Assembly: GCA_017255395.1 (NCBI GenBank)
Contig: JAFKDC010000023.1
Span: 1-64,000 of the forward strand
Direction of reading: 5' to 3'
Origin: Enemella evansiae
GTDB taxonomy: Bacteria > Pseudomonadota > Alphaproteobacteria > Rhodobacterales > Rhodobacteraceae
Length of the DNA stretch: 64,000 nucleotides
Shown: positions 1 through 8,980 of the stretch, piece by piece
Layout: the number at the start of each line of letters is the position of its first letter
Position numbering within the stretch: the first letter of the stretch is position 1
Program-made: the position numbers and the translations under genes
The notes under the pieces: generated by a model
Seen by the model: only the letters and a program-made list of their open reading frames with translations
Databases searched by the model: none
What the model was told of the DNA's origin: nothing

Positions 1-123
1 GCTCGTCGGCTCAAAACACTCAGCGGACTCACGCCCTACGAATACATCTGCAAAATCTGGACTTCAGAGCCGAACAGCTTCATCGTCGATCCGATCCACC
101 AGATGCCGGGACTGAACACCTAG
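1..123 (+). mobile_element. IS481-family transposase, C-terminal end only
   Basis: Reading from base 1 gives 40 residues ending ...DPIHQMPGLNT and a TAG stop at 121-123; RRLKTLSGLTPYEYICK and IWTSEPNSF are typical of the C-terminus of IS481-family (DDE, integrase-core) transposases. The 5' part lies outside the window. The likely IS end is GGGACTGAACA (about 108-118), and the next six bases, CCTAGT (119-124), fit the NCTAGN target that IS481 elements are known to duplicate. On that reading the last codon and stop of the transposase come from target DNA. Family call is strong; the exact end is inferred. Confidence 0.8.
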
Positions 124-436
124 TCCGCCCCGAAGACCGCAAGCGCGGGGCCATGCACGGCGATGCCCACGGAGCCAAGGCGGCGTCGACGCAGAGCGAG
201 AAATACCCGGCCTTCGGCATGTAGAAGCCCGAATAGGCGCCGTTCGGCCGGGTCACCGCAGAGCACCGCTGTACAAACCCGCCACTGAACCGGACAGAGA
301 CCGGACGCGGCGCCACGCGCAGAGCCGCGCGAAATCTTCCGGCAGCCTGCGCCCCCCGCGTGGTGCCGTCGAAGGCGGCCAGCTCTGCCTCGACGCGCGC
401 GGCCACCTCGCCGGCGGTCGCCGTGTCATCGCTCAC
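120..436 (-). pseudogene. Small unknown protein, probably frameshifted near its 3' end
   Basis: The frame starts at GTG 436 and overlaps the stop of the TauE gene by four bases (GTGA), so it looks like the second gene of a two-gene operon. The N-terminal part (about 83 residues, through FSLCVDA) reads well, but that frame then becomes arginine- and serine-rich and runs into the IS element. A one-base shift at about 184-192 restores a natural hydrophobic end, RLGSVGIAVHGPALAVFGAD, whose TAG stop (120-122) lies inside the CTAG target of the neighbouring IS. I do not recognise the family. A sequencing error is an alternative to a true single-base deletion. Confidence 0.5.
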
Positions 437-1200
437 GTCAGGGCGCGCCGCAGGATGTTAAGGCCCGCGATCAGCAGCACGACCAGCGTCGCCTTCCGAA
501 AGGCCGCCTGGTCGATGCGGTCCTGCACCAAGCCCCCCAGCCACATGCCCAGCACCGCAGGCGGGATCAGCGCCAGCGAGAACCAGATCGTCCGGGCGTT
601 CAGCACGCCCGACGCGATATGCGCCACCGCCAGCGCCACCGCGCCAAGGCCGTAGATCACCCCCTGCACGCGGATCTGTTCGCGTTTCTCGGTGTCCAGC
701 GCGGTCAGATAGGCCACCGTGGGCGGCCCCCAGACGCCCGACATACCACCGATGAACCCCGCAAAACCGCCGATCCCGATCTCCCAGCCGCGCGAGGGCC
801 CGTTGCGGAAGCGCGGCCTCCAGCCCGCCAGTTGCAGCGCCGCGAAGACCGTGATCGGCCCGCCGATCATCGCCAGCAGCACGCCGACGGGCAGCACGCG
901 CACAAGCTGCGCCGAGATCACCAGCGTCACCAACCCGACCCCGAGGAACACCCGGAACCGCTTTACCGAGGCCAGCGCCGCCGCCGCCCCCTGCCGCATC
1001 GCCTGCATCCCGTTGGTCACCAGCGTCGGCATGATCAGGCCCGCCAGCGCCAGTTCGGGCGCGATGAACATGCCAAGGCCGGACACGAGGATCATCGGCA
1101 TGGCAAAGCCCACCATGCCCTTGACCACACCGCCCAATGCCGCGATTGCGAGGGCAAGCAGCCAGGTCCCGGCGGTCAGAGAAGTCAGCATATCGGTCAT
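433..1200 (-). CDS. TauE/SafE-family sulfite/anion exporter
   Basis: 255 residues, almost entirely hydrophobic, with about eight membrane spans and the two internal repeats typical of TauE/SafE (DUF81) permeases: GGVVKGMVGFAMP near the N-terminus and GFAGFIGGMSGVWGPP in the middle. Family members export sulfite, sulfoacetate or other organosulfur anions across the inner membrane; the substrate cannot be read here. The start at ATG 1200 is the first Met of the hydrophobic frame. It is followed with a 4-bp overlap by the small gene ending at 120. A second TauE paralogue lies at 16973-17725. Confidence 0.85.
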   Translation of the reverse strand: MTDMLTSLTAGTWLLALAIAALGGVVKGMVGFAMPMILVSGLGMFIAPELALAGLIMPTLVTNGMQAMRQGAAAALASVKRFRVFLGVGLVTLVISAQLVRVLPVGVLLAMIGGPITVFAALQLAGWRPRFRNGPSRGWEIGIGGFAGFIGGMSGVWGPPTVAYLTALDTEKREQIRVQGVIYGLGAVALAVAHIASGVLNARTIWFSLALIPPAVLGMWLGGLVQDRIDQAAFRKATLVVLLIAGLNILRRALT

Positions 1201-1247
1201 GCGCGCGCCATATCATGCCCTTGCGCCCAGCACCTCAACTTTCAGTC

Positions 1248-1295
1248 GCGCAACAATTGAACAAAGGCCGCGCCAAAAGAGTATTTTTGTTGCGC
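1248..1295. promoter_or_regulatory. Inverted repeat upstream of mcd (candidate operator)
   Basis: GCGCAACAA at 1248-1256 and its exact reverse complement TTGTTGCGC at 1287-1295 flank a 30-bp spacer in the divergent TauE/mcd intergenic region. A TTGCAAAA box follows at 1301-1308, resembling one half of the TTTGCAAA repeats reported for PccR/ScfR-type short-chain acyl-CoA regulators of Rhodobacterales. Position fits regulation of mcd; regulator identity is inferred. Confidence 0.4.
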
Positions 1296-1348
1296 TGCAC
1301 TTGCAAAATGGCTAGGACCGGCAAGACCCGAACAGAAGGAAGCGATTC

Positions 1349-3034
1349 ATGGCCCATGACGGACAAGACCCGAGCCTTGGCAGCGTGACCCTGCCCGATC
1401 TCCTCACCCTGACCGGCGCGGCCATTGCCCCGGTCGAAGCGGTCTTCGAAACCGCCCGCGCCCGTGTCCGGGACATGGTCAGCGCCGAGGGCCGGGTCTC
1501 CGGCGCGCTGGTGGAAGAGAACCAGACCGCCTGCCACGGGCTGGCCTGGCTTGCCACCTACCTCGAATCGCTGCGCCAGATGCACAAATGGGCGGAACGG
1601 CTGACCGCGGCAGGCACCTTCGGCGAGGTCGAGGAGCTGATCCTGCAAATCGCCTTCGGCGAATACCTCTGGCAGGTCTACGGCGGCATCCAGATGAACC
1701 AGGGCGAACTCGTGCGCCTTCAAGACATGGGGCTCGCGCAGGACGACATGCGCGGGCTGATGACCGAGGCGGTGATGACGCTGACCCAGCGCGGCAACAC
1801 CCAGGCCGCCCGCACCCGGCTGGTCGACCTGATGCAGGAACGCGCGGCAGAGATCACCGTGGGCCGGACCGGTCTCGACGAAGAGCTCGAGATGATCCGC
1901 GAGCAGTTCCGCCGCTTCTCCGTCGAGAAGGTGGAACCCCACGCCCATGAATGGCACCTCAAGGACGAGCTGATCCCCATGGAGGTGATCGAGGAACTGG
2001 CCGGGATGGGCGTCTTCGGCCTGACCATCCCCGAGGACCTCGGCGGCCTGGGCCTGTCCAAGGCCTCGATGTGCGTGGTCTCCGAGGAACTCTCGCGCGG
2101 CTACATCGGCGTGGGCAGCCTCGGCACCCGCTCCGAGATCGCCGCCGAGCTGATCATCGCGGGCGGCACGGACGAGCAGAAACAGAAGTGGCTGCCAAGG
2201 ATCGCCAGCGGGGAAATCCTGCCCACGGCGGTCTTTACCGAGCCCAACACCGGCTCCGACCTTGGCGCGCTGCGCACCCGCGCGGTGAAGAACGCCGAGG
2301 GCGACTACGAGGTCACCGGCAACAAGACTTGGATCACCCATGCCGCGCGCACGCATATCATGACGCTGCTGGCCCGCACCGATCCCGCGACGGACAACTA
2401 CAAGGGTCTGTCGATGTTCATCGCCGAAAAGACCCCCGGCGACGATGCCAACCCCTTCCCGACCGAAGGCATGACCGGCGGCGAGATCGAGGTGCTGGGC
2501 TACCGCGGCATGAAGGAGTACGAGCTCGGCTTCGACGGCTTCAAGGTCAAGGCAGAGAACCTGCTGGGCGGCGAAGAGGGCAAGGGCTTCAAGCAGCTCA
2601 TGGAGACCTTCGAAAGCGCCCGCATCCAGACCGCCGCGCGCGCCATTGGCGTGGCGCAATCGGCGCTGGATGTCGGTATGACATACGCGCAGGACCGCAA
2701 GCAGTTCGGCAAGCCGCTGATCGCCTTCCCCCGCGTCTCGGGCAAGCTGGCGATGATAGCGGTCGAACTGATGATCGCGCGTCAGCTGACCTATTTCTCG
2801 GCCTGGGAAAAAGACCACGGCCACCGCTGCGACCTCGAGGCCGGCATGGCCAAGCTGCTCGGCGCCCGCGTGGCCTGGGCCTCGGCCGACAACGCGCTGC
2901 AAATCCACGGCGGCAACGGCTTCGCGCTGGAATACACGGTCAGCCGCATCCTCTGCGACGCCCGCATCCTGAACATCTTCGAAGGCGCCGCCGAGATTCA
3001 GGCTCAGGTCATCGCCCGCCGCCTTCTGGGCTGA
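1349..3034 (+). CDS. mcd: Methylsuccinyl-CoA dehydrogenase (acyl-CoA dehydrogenase with N-terminal extension)
   Basis: 561 residues. Residues from about 180 on form a standard acyl-CoA dehydrogenase (TEPNTGSDLGAL flavin/substrate loop, GGNGFALEYTVSR, and IFEGAAEIQ whose Glu545 aligns with the catalytic base of medium-chain dehydrogenases). The extra about 170-residue N-terminal region (YLESLRQMHKWAERL, FGEYLWQVYGGIQMNQGE) is the mark of methylsuccinyl-CoA dehydrogenase, the flavoenzyme of the ethylmalonyl-CoA pathway that oxidises methylsuccinyl-CoA to mesaconyl-CoA. ATG 1349 is preceded by GAAGGAAG. It is monocistronic, convergent with pheT. Another long-chain acyl-CoA dehydrogenase is the main alternative. 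Confidence 0.8.
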   Translation: MAHDGQDPSLGSVTLPDLLTLTGAAIAPVEAVFETARARVRDMVSAEGRVSGALVEENQTACHGLAWLATYLESLRQMHKWAERLTAAGTFGEVEELILQIAFGEYLWQVYGGIQMNQGELVRLQDMGLAQDDMRGLMTEAVMTLTQRGNTQAARTRLVDLMQERAAEITVGRTGLDEELEMIREQFRRFSVEKVEPHAHEWHLKDELIPMEVIEELAGMGVFGLTIPEDLGGLGLSKASMCVVSEELSRGYIGVGSLGTRSEIAAELIIAGGTDEQKQKWLPRIASGEILPTAVFTEPNTGSDLGALRTRAVKNAEGDYEVTGNKTWITHAARTHIMTLLARTDPATDNYKGLSMFIAEKTPGDDANPFPTEGMTGGEIEVLGYRGMKEYELGFDGFKVKAENLLGGEEGKGFKQLMETFESARIQTAARAIGVAQSALDVGMTYAQDRKQFGKPLIAFPRVSGKLAMIAVELMIARQLTYFSAWEKDHGHRCDLEAGMAKLLGARVAWASADNALQIHGGNGFALEYTVSRILCDARILNIFEGAAEIQAQVIARRLLG

Positions 3035-3066
3035 CCCGGCTCCGCTCCCGCCTGCGCACTCCCCGG

Positions 3067-3121
3067 CTTCTTCTGTCCGAAAATATCCAGGGGGGCTGCG
3101 CAGCAGCGGGGCAGCGCCCCC
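3067..3121 (+). repeat. Dispersed intergenic element, family 1, copy 1
   Basis: CTTCTTCTGTCC-GAAAATATCC followed by a GC hairpin (GCTGC-GCA-GCAGC), between the convergent mcd and pheT genes. The same core recurs about ten more times in this window. Confidence 0.7.
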
Positions 3122-3237
3122 TCCGCCGCAGCCGCAGGCGCATCGCAAGCCCTGTCCCGGCGCAAACCGCCGCAGGCCGCCCAAGGCAAAAAGGCCCGGT
3201 CCATCGACCGGGCCTTTCTCATCTCGATGGCACGGGG

Positions 3238-5640
3238 TCAGCCGCGCAGCACGCCGCCGGTGGCCTTGGTTACCTTCTCGACGATCTTCGCGGCGACCGC
3301 CTCGATGTCCTTTTCCTTCAGGGTCTTGTCCGTCGGCTGCAGGCGCACGGTGATGGCAAGGCTCTTCTTGCCCTCGCCCAGCGACCCGCCGATGAACTCG
3401 TCGAAGACGCGCACCTCGTCGATCAGCGCCTTGTCGGCGCCCTGCGCCGCGTTGACCAGATCCAGCGCCTGCACATCCGCATCCACCACGAAGGCAAAGT
3501 CGCGCTCGACCGCCTGAAGGTCGCGCAGCACCAGCGCCTGCCGGGTGGCACCGGCCTTGCGCGGCAGCGGCACTTCGTCCGGCCAGATGGTGAAGCCAAC
3601 CACCGGCCCCTTCACGTCCATCGCCTTCAGCACCCTGGGGTGCAACTCGCCGAAGACGCCCAGCACCTTTTTCGGGCCGAGGCAGAACATGCCGTGCCGC
3701 CCCGGGTGCCACCAGTCGGACCCGCCGCGCAGGATCTGCATTCTGGCGGGCGCGCCGATGGCGGCCAGCACCGCCTCGGCATCCGCCTTGGCGTCGTAGA
3801 GATCCACGGCCCGCGAGGCGCCATGCACGTCCTTGGGACCGGTCCGCCCGACCAGCAGGCCAGAGATCAACTGGTGCTGCTCGCCCGGCTCGCCGCCGTG
3901 GAAGGCCGCGCCCAGCTCGAAAAGCGCAAGGTCCATGAAGCCGCGCGCCTGGTTGCGGGCCGCTGCCTGCAACAGGCCCGGCAGCAGCGCGGGCCGCATG
4001 TGGCTCATCTCCGACGAGATCGGGTTGGCCAGCATCGTCGCGTCGTCACCGCCGCCGAACAGCGCAGCCGAGTCGCGGTCGATGAAGCTGTAGGTCACGC
4101 ACTCGTTGTATCCCAGCGCCGCCGCCGTGCGCCGCGCCACGCGCTCGCGCTTCTGCTGCGGCGACAGGATCGGGCCGGGAACGCCCGCGATGGTGCGCGG
4201 CAGCGGCTTGCCCTTCAGCTTGGTCAGAGAGGCGATGCGCGCCACCTCTTCCACCAGGTCCGCCTCGCCGAGGATGTCGGGCCGCCAAGAGGGCACATGC
4301 GCCATGTTGCCTTCCATCCGGAAGCCGAGCGCGGTCAGGGTCTGGCGCTGGGTCGATTCCGGGATCTCCATGCCGACAAGAGACACCACCCGCGCCGGGT
4401 CCAGCCGGTAGGCGCGCGCGGTATCGGGGACGTAGCCCGCCACCACCACCTCGGAGGCCTCGCCGCCGCAGAGGTCGAGGATCATCTGCGCCGCGTCTTC
4501 CATGGCCTGCATGTTGTACTCGGGGTCGATGCCGCGCTCGTTGCGATAGCGCGCGTCCGAGTTGATCTTCAGCGCGCGGCCCGTGTGGGCGATCTGGATG
4601 CGGTCCCAGACGGCAGCTTCGAGGAAGACATTGGTCGTGGCCTCGGTGCAGCCGGTCTCCAGCCCACCCATGATGCCGCCGATGGACTCGATGCCTTCGG
4701 CGTCAGAGATCACCACCTGTCCGGCGCCGAAGCTGTAGGTTTTCTCGTCCAGCCCCACCAGCGTCTCGCCGCCCCCGGTCCGGTGCACGCGCAGCGCGCT
4801 GCCCTTGACCTTGTCGGCGTCGAAGACGTGCAGCGGGCGGTTGCGGTCGTGGGTGAAGAAGTTGGTGATGTCCACCAGCGCCGAGATCGGGCGCAGCCCG
4901 ATGGCGCGAAGCCGGTCCTGCAGCCACTTCGGGCTGGGGCCATTGGTGACGCCCCGGATCAGGCGACCGGCGAAGACCTCGCAGCCGTCGGTGCGCGTGT
5001 CCTCGTCGATGGTGACGGTGATCGGACAGGGGAAGGTGCCCTTGACGTAGCACTCCTTCATCGGCTCCAGCGTGCCAAGGCCCCGCGCCGCAAGGTCGCG
5101 CGCGATGCCGTGCACCCCCAGCGCATCCTGCCGGTTCGGCGTGATGGCGATCTCGATGACCGGGTCGACCTTGGCCGGATCGTGCTCCGCCAGCCAGTCG
5201 GAGAACTTCTGCCCCACCGTGCCCGAGGGCAGCTCGATGATGCCGGTGTGCTCGTCGCTGAGTTCCAGCTCGCGCTCCGAGGCCATCATGCCGTGGCTCT
5301 CGACGCCCCGGATGTTGCCCACCGACAGGGTCACGTCGATGCCGGGGACGTAGTCGCCGGGCTTGGCCAGCACCACGGTGATGCCTTCGCGCGCGTTGGG
5401 GGCGCCGCAGACGATCTGCTTCACGCCCTCGTCGGTTTCCACTTGGCAAACGCGCAGGCGGTCGGCGTCGGGATGCTGCTCGGCGCTCTGCACCTTGGCC
5501 AGTGTGAAGCCCGCCAGCTTGGCGGCGGGGTTCTCGACCCCCTCGACCTCGAGCCCGAGGTCGGTCAGGGTCTCGGCGATCTCCTCCACCGAGGCCGTGG
5601 TGTCGAGGTGCTCCTTAAGCCAGGAAAGCGTGAATTTCAT
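3238..5640 (-). CDS. pheT: Phenylalanine--tRNA ligase beta subunit
   Basis: 800 residues from ATG 5640 (MKFTLSWLKEHL), the usual PheT start; the open frame extends upstream but that part is not conserved in character. Order of domains: N-terminal core and EMAP-type tRNA-binding domain (about 40-150), B3/B4 editing region, B5 domains, catalytic-like core, and a C-terminal ferredoxin-fold anticodon-binding domain ending in ...KATGGVLRG. It pairs with PheS as an alpha2-beta2 enzyme charging tRNA-Phe. Unusually it is separated from pheS by a membrane-protein gene with hairpins on both sides, so it may have its own promoter. Confidence 0.95.
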   Translation of the reverse strand: MKFTLSWLKEHLDTTASVEEIAETLTDLGLEVEGVENPAAKLAGFTLAKVQSAEQHPDADRLRVCQVETDEGVKQIVCGAPNAREGITVVLAKPGDYVPGIDVTLSVGNIRGVESHGMMASERELELSDEHTGIIELPSGTVGQKFSDWLAEHDPAKVDPVIEIAITPNRQDALGVHGIARDLAARGLGTLEPMKECYVKGTFPCPITVTIDEDTRTDGCEVFAGRLIRGVTNGPSPKWLQDRLRAIGLRPISALVDITNFFTHDRNRPLHVFDADKVKGSALRVHRTGGGETLVGLDEKTYSFGAGQVVISDAEGIESIGGIMGGLETGCTEATTNVFLEAAVWDRIQIAHTGRALKINSDARYRNERGIDPEYNMQAMEDAAQMILDLCGGEASEVVVAGYVPDTARAYRLDPARVVSLVGMEIPESTQRQTLTALGFRMEGNMAHVPSWRPDILGEADLVEEVARIASLTKLKGKPLPRTIAGVPGPILSPQQKRERVARRTAAALGYNECVTYSFIDRDSAALFGGGDDATMLANPISSEMSHMRPALLPGLLQAAARNQARGFMDLALFELGAAFHGGEPGEQHQLISGLLVGRTGPKDVHGASRAVDLYDAKADAEAVLAAIGAPARMQILRGGSDWWHPGRHGMFCLGPKKVLGVFGELHPRVLKAMDVKGPVVGFTIWPDEVPLPRKAGATRQALVLRDLQAVERDFAFVVDADVQALDLVNAAQGADKALIDEVRVFDEFIGGSLGEGKKSLAITVRLQPTDKTLKEKDIEAVAAKIVEKVTKATGGVLRG

Positions 5641-5731
5641 GGGTCCGGTCCCCGGGTGACTGCGTGTTGCGCCGTGCTTAGCGGATGCGCCCGGGGGAGG
5701 AAAGAGGCACCCGGCTTGCCCCATGGCGGGG

Positions 5732-5780
5732 GCGAAGTCCGTTACGGACTTCGCGCCGTTTTCTTTCAAAGAAAACGGCG
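5732..5780 (-). terminator. Two stacked perfect hairpins after the YrhK gene
   Basis: GCGAAGTCCG-TTA-CGGACTTCGC (5732-5754) runs directly into CGCCGTTTTCTTT-c-AAAGAAAACGGCG (5754-5780), ending three bases from the stop of the YrhK-like gene. Both stems are perfect, with no clear U tract. Confidence 0.6.
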
Positions 5781-5782
5781 CG

Positions 5783-6064
5783 TCAGGACCGGTAGCGGTC
5801 CGCGAGATCGTCAGCGTCACCCATGGCGGCCAGCTTGACTTCCCGGACCAGCCGCAGCGTCGGTTTGGCCATGAAGAAGACCGATCCCACGGTGAAGAAC
5901 CACGTCGCGGTCGTCATCAGGCTGTCCCAGAAGAACATGACCGATCCGATGGTGAAACAGACCGCCGCCGCGAAGTCGACGAAGGTATAGACCAGTTCGA
6001 ACAGGGCATAGACGCGCCGCGTCTCGGGATTGCGTTCACGGTTCTTGTGGGAAAAGAGGGGCAT
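5783..6064 (-). CDS. YrhK-like small membrane protein
   Basis: 93 residues from ATG 6064 (MPLFSHKNRE). Two hydrophobic segments (ALFELVYTFVDFAAAVCFTIGSVMFF and ATWFFTVGSVFFMAK) separated by a short polar turn, with the GS..F(F/M) repeats of the YrhK-like domain; the C-terminus is charged (LVREVKLAAMGDADDLADRYRS). Function of the family is unknown. Lies between pheS and pheT on the same strand, isolated by hairpins on both sides, so it is probably not strictly co-regulated with the synthetase genes. Start further upstream is possible but adds a poor-quality leader. Confidence 0.65.
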   Translation of the reverse strand: MPLFSHKNRERNPETRRVYALFELVYTFVDFAAAVCFTIGSVMFFWDSLMTTATWFFTVGSVFFMAKPTLRLVREVKLAAMGDADDLADRYRS

Positions 6065-6133
6065 GGCGTCTCCGTAGGCATTCTGGATTTGCGATACAGT
6101 CGCATAGTCCACGCACCCGACGCCACATGCGCA

Positions 6134-6162
6134 AACGCCCCCGAAGGCCGTTCGGGGGCGTT
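6134..6162 (-). terminator. Hairpin downstream of pheS
   Basis: AACGCCCCCGAA-ggccg-TTCGGGGGCGTT, a 12-bp perfect stem about 70 bases past the pheS stop. Its position suggests partial termination before the YrhK/pheT genes. Confidence 0.65.
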
Positions 6163-6234
6163 CTGTGTAATTTCCGAGACGCTGCGGCGAGTCCACCGGC
6201 TTTCAGCCCCGCGCTCGGGATGCGCCTCGGCCGT

Positions 6235-7308
6235 TTAGCGCGACAATCCCGCGTGCAGCGTCGGCACGTCCAGCGCGGCAAAGCCGTAGTGGCGCAGCCA
6301 GCGCAGGTCGCTGTCGAAGAAGGCGCGCAGGTCGGGGATGCCGTATTTCAGCATGGCGATCCGGTCGATGCCCATGCCGAAGGCAAAGCCCTGCCACTCA
6401 CTGGGATCGACGCCCGCCGCCTTCAGCACCTTGGGGTGAACCATGCCGGAGCCGAGGACTTCGAGCCAGTCGTCGCCCTCGCCGATCTTCAGCTGGCCGC
6501 CTTCCCACGAGCACTGGATGTCGACCTCTGCCGAGGGCTCGGTGAAGGGGAAGTGCGAGGCGCGGAAGCGTGTCTTGATGCCCGGCGTCTCGAAGAAGGC
6601 CGAGAAGAACTCTTCCAGCACCCACTTGAGGTTCGCCATCGAGATGTCCTTGTCGATGGCCAGCCCCTCGACCTGGTGGAACATCGGCGTGTGGGTCTGG
6701 TCGTAATCGGCGCGGTAGACGCGGCCCGGGCAGATGATCCGGCAGGGGGCGCCATGCGCCTCCATGTGGCGGATCTGCACCGGGGAGGTATGCGTGCGCA
6801 GCACATGCGGGGCGCGCTCGTCATCCTCGGCGCGGTGCATGTAGAAGGTGTCCATCTCGGCCCGCGCCGGGTGGTGGCCGGGGATGTTCAGCGCGTCGAA
6901 GTTGTACCAGTCGCTGTCGATCTGCGGGCCTTCCGCGACCGAAAAGCCCATGTCGGCGAAGATCGCGGTGATCTCTTCCATGACCTGACTGACCGGATGG
7001 ATGCTGCCCATCCTCTGCGGGCGGCCCGGCAGGGTCACGTCCAGCCACTCGCTGCGCAGGCGCTCTTCCAGCGCGGCATCACCCAGGGCGGCCTTCTTGG
7101 CGGCGAGGGCAGAGTTGATCTCGTCCTTCAGCGCGTTCAGTGCCGGGCCCGCCGTCTGGCGTTCCTCGGGCGTCATCTTGCCCAGCTCGCGCATCCGCAG
7201 GCTGACCTCGCCCTTCTTGCCCACGGCGGCGACGCGCAGGTCCTCCAGCGCGGATTCGTCACCGGCCCCGGCGATCAGGTCGAGATATTTCTGGCGCAGG
7301 TCGTCCAT
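6235..7308 (-). CDS. pheS: Phenylalanine--tRNA ligase alpha subunit
   Basis: 357 residues from ATG 7308, preceded by AAGGAGACC. N-terminal coiled-coil arm (about 1-85) is followed by a class II synthetase core: [13 protein letters not shown] (motif 1 region), [11 protein letters not shown] with [22 protein letters not shown] (motif 2), and [18 protein letters not shown] (motif 3). Catalyses aminoacylation of tRNA-Phe with PheT. Length is normal for bacterial PheS. The upstream neighbour is the divergent GDSL lipoprotein gene. Confidence 0.96.
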   Translation of the reverse strand: MDDLRQKYLDLIAGAGDESALEDLRVAAVGKKGEVSLRMRELGKMTPEERQTAGPALNALKDEINSALAAKKAALGDAALEERLRSEWLDVTLPGRPQRMGSIHPVSQVMEEITAIFADMGFSVAEGPQIDSDWYNFDALNIPGHHPARAEMDTFYMHRAEDDERAPHVLRTHTSPVQIRHMEAHGAPCRIICPGRVYRADYDQTHTPMFHQVEGLAIDKDISMANLKWVLEEFFSAFFETPGIKTRFRASHFPFTEPSAEVDIQCSWEGGQLKIGEGDDWLEVLGSGMVHPKVLKAAGVDPSEWQGFAFGMGIDRIAMLKYGIPDLRAFFDSDLRWLRHYGFAALDVPTLHAGLSR

Positions 7309-7446
7309 CGGGGTCTCCTTCGGCTGTCGCCTGCCGAAGTATCGCCGCCCGAGGTCAAGGGCAAGGCTGTGCGGACGCCTCGGGCGCTTGATCCCCGGGA
7401 CGGTCGGGCCACCTTTGACCATGGACCCTGTGGAAAGGTAATCGAC

Positions 7447-8115
7447 ATGCTGCGTATCAGCCTTTTGTTCCTGACCCTCGCCGTCGCGGCCTGCGGGCGC
7501 GGCGTGCCCGACGACGCCCGCATCGTCGTCGTCGGCGATTCGGTGATGGCGTGGAACCGGGTCGAGGGTGGTTCTGTCGCGGACGGGCTGTCGCGGGCGC
7601 TTGGGGTGCCGGTCGGCGATGTCTCCCTGCCCTATGCCAGCATCAGCGGCGTGAGCGGCGCGGGGCCGCTGAACATCTCGCGGCAGGCTGAAGGGCTGGA
7701 CGCGCCATGGGTCGTGGTGAACGGCGGCGCCAATGATCTTGGCATCGGTTGCGGGCGCGCCAACCAGGGCATGCTGGAGGCGCTGATCACGCCGGACGGC
7801 AGCAAGGGCGCGATCCCCAACCTGGTGCGTGGCCTGACCGAGCGGGGCTCTCGCGTGGTCTGGGCCGACTACTACACCTCACCGAAGTTCGCGGGCACAC
7901 CCTGCGCGCGGCTCTATGCCGATATGGAGCAACGACTGGAGCGGATGGCCGCGGCGATGCCCGGCGTGTTCTTCGTCGATATGGGCGACGTGATCGCGAC
8001 CTCGGACCCGGCGATGTTCGACAGCGACCGCATCCACCCCTCGCCCGAAGGCTCGCGCCGGATCGCGGCGCTTGTGGCAGAGGCCATCCGCGCGGCAGAC
8101 CCCGCGCTTCGCTGA
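7447..8115 (+). CDS. SGNH/GDSL-type hydrolase lipoprotein
   Basis: 222 residues. The N-terminus [16 protein letters not shown] carries a lipobox with Cys16, so the protein is probably a lipoprotein. The SGNH blocks are visible: VVGDSVMAW (Ser32 nucleophile), a conserved Gly region, GGANDLG (Asn of block III) and [10 protein letters not shown] (catalytic Asp-His). Such enzymes are esterases, lipases or peptidoglycan/polysaccharide deacetylases; the substrate cannot be told. It is a single gene, divergent from pheS. The longer open frame upstream of ATG 7447 overlaps pheS antisense and is rejected. Confidence 0.85.
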   Translation: MLRISLLFLTLAVAACGRGVPDDARIVVVGDSVMAWNRVEGGSVADGLSRALGVPVGDVSLPYASISGVSGAGPLNISRQAEGLDAPWVVVNGGANDLGIGCGRANQGMLEALITPDGSKGAIPNLVRGLTERGSRVVWADYYTSPKFAGTPCARLYADMEQRLERMAAAMPGVFFVDMGDVIATSDPAMFDSDRIHPSPEGSRRIAALVAEAIRAADPALR

Positions 8116-8190
8116 GACCGCCTCAGGCGTGATGCCCCCTTGGTGACACTGCCCTTCAGTGGGCAGGCCCTCCGGCGAGCCGGGCCTTCA

Positions 8191-8235
8191 GTGACGCCCC
8201 CTTCGGTAGCGGCGCCTTTCCGTGACGCCCCCTTC
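8191..8235 (+). repeat. Short direct repeat GTGACGCCCCCTTC
   Basis: Two 14-base copies at 8191-8204 and 8222-8235 in the 217-base gap between the GDSL gene and rplT. Apart from the rplT terminator I see no gene or other signal in this gap. Confidence 0.5.
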
Positions 8236-8280
8236 CTTTTACGCGCGCCCCAAGCGGAACGCCGCCCCCCGAAACGCAAG

Positions 8281-8309
8281 AAAGCCCGTGACGCGAGGCC
8301 CCGGGCTTT
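8281..8309 (-). terminator. rplT terminator
   Basis: On the minus strand AAAGCCCG...CGGGCTTT followed by CTTGCG, about 25 bases past the rplT stop; a typical factor-independent hairpin at the end of the rpmI-rplT operon. Confidence 0.75.
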
Positions 8310-8332
8310 CCGAATGTCATGCCGTGAAAGGC

Positions 8333-8698
8333 TTAGGCGGGCAGAGCGCCCTTGGCCTGATCCACGATGGCCGCGAAAGCCTCGGGCTCGTGCACGGCGA
8401 GATCCGCCAGAACCTTGCGGTCGACTTCGATGCCGGCCAGCGACAGGCCGTTGATGAAGCGCGAATATGTCAGCGATTCGTCATGCGCACGCACGGCGGC
8501 GTTGATCCGCTGGATCCACAGCGCGCGGAAGTTGCGCTTGCGGTTGCGGCGGTCGCGCGTGGCGTACTGGTTGGCCTTGTCGACGGCCTGTGCCGCGACC
8601 TTGAAGGTATTCTTGCGACGGCCATAGTAGCCCTTGGCTGCCTTGATGACCTTCTTGTGACGCGCGTGCGTGACGGTTCCGCTCTTGACTCGGGACAT
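8333..8698 (-). CDS. rplT: 50S ribosomal protein L20
   Basis: 121 residues beginning [19 protein letters not shown], followed by [11 protein letters not shown] and [16 protein letters not shown], all hallmarks of L20. Early-assembly 23S rRNA-binding protein of the large subunit. Lies 15 bases downstream of rpmI, and GGAGGATCC precedes the ATG. The usual infC is not immediately upstream. In several bacteria L20 represses its own operon; nothing in this sequence proves that here. Confidence 0.98.
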   Translation of the reverse strand: MSRVKSGTVTHARHKKVIKAAKGYYGRRKNTFKVAAQAVDKANQYATRDRRNRKRNFRALWIQRINAAVRAHDESLTYSRFINGLSLAGIEVDRKVLADLAVHEPEAFAAIVDQAKGALPA

Positions 8699-8713
8699 GC
8701 TGGATCCTCCTGA

Positions 8714-8914
8714 TTAGCGGTCGTAGGGCATGTAGCCCTTGACGATCTTGGCGTCGGGGGCGGACAGCGTGGTGGTGCCGCGGGCGTCGCGGATGAATTT
8801 CGTGGTGCGCTTGATCATGCCGTGGCGCTTGCCGGCCTGACCTGCGACAACCTTGCCGGTGGCCGTAACCTTGAAGCGCTTCTTGGCGCTCGACTTGGTC
8901 TTCATCTTGGGCAT
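8714..8914 (-). CDS. rpmI: 50S ribosomal protein L35
   Basis: 66 residues from ATG 8914 ([17 protein letters not shown]), highly basic, the normal size of L35; ends GYMPYDR. AGGAGAACC precedes the start. First gene of a two-gene rpmI-rplT operon with a good sigma-70 promoter at 8981-9009. The longer upstream frame lacks ribosomal-protein character. Confidence 0.97.
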   Translation of the reverse strand: MPKMKTKSSAKKRFKVTATGKVVAGQAGKRHGMIKRTTKFIRDARGTTTLSAPDAKIVKGYMPYDR

Positions 8915-8980
8915 TTCGGTTCTCCTGTTCTTGACGCGACTCGGCATGCCGCTTGAGCCGGACGCGCGGTTCGAGCGGGC

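Noticed and set aside
1951-5838. Very long plus-strand open frame spanning mcd and pheT
   Set aside because: Arginine/histidine-rich translation antisense or out of frame to two clear genes; a high-GC artefact.
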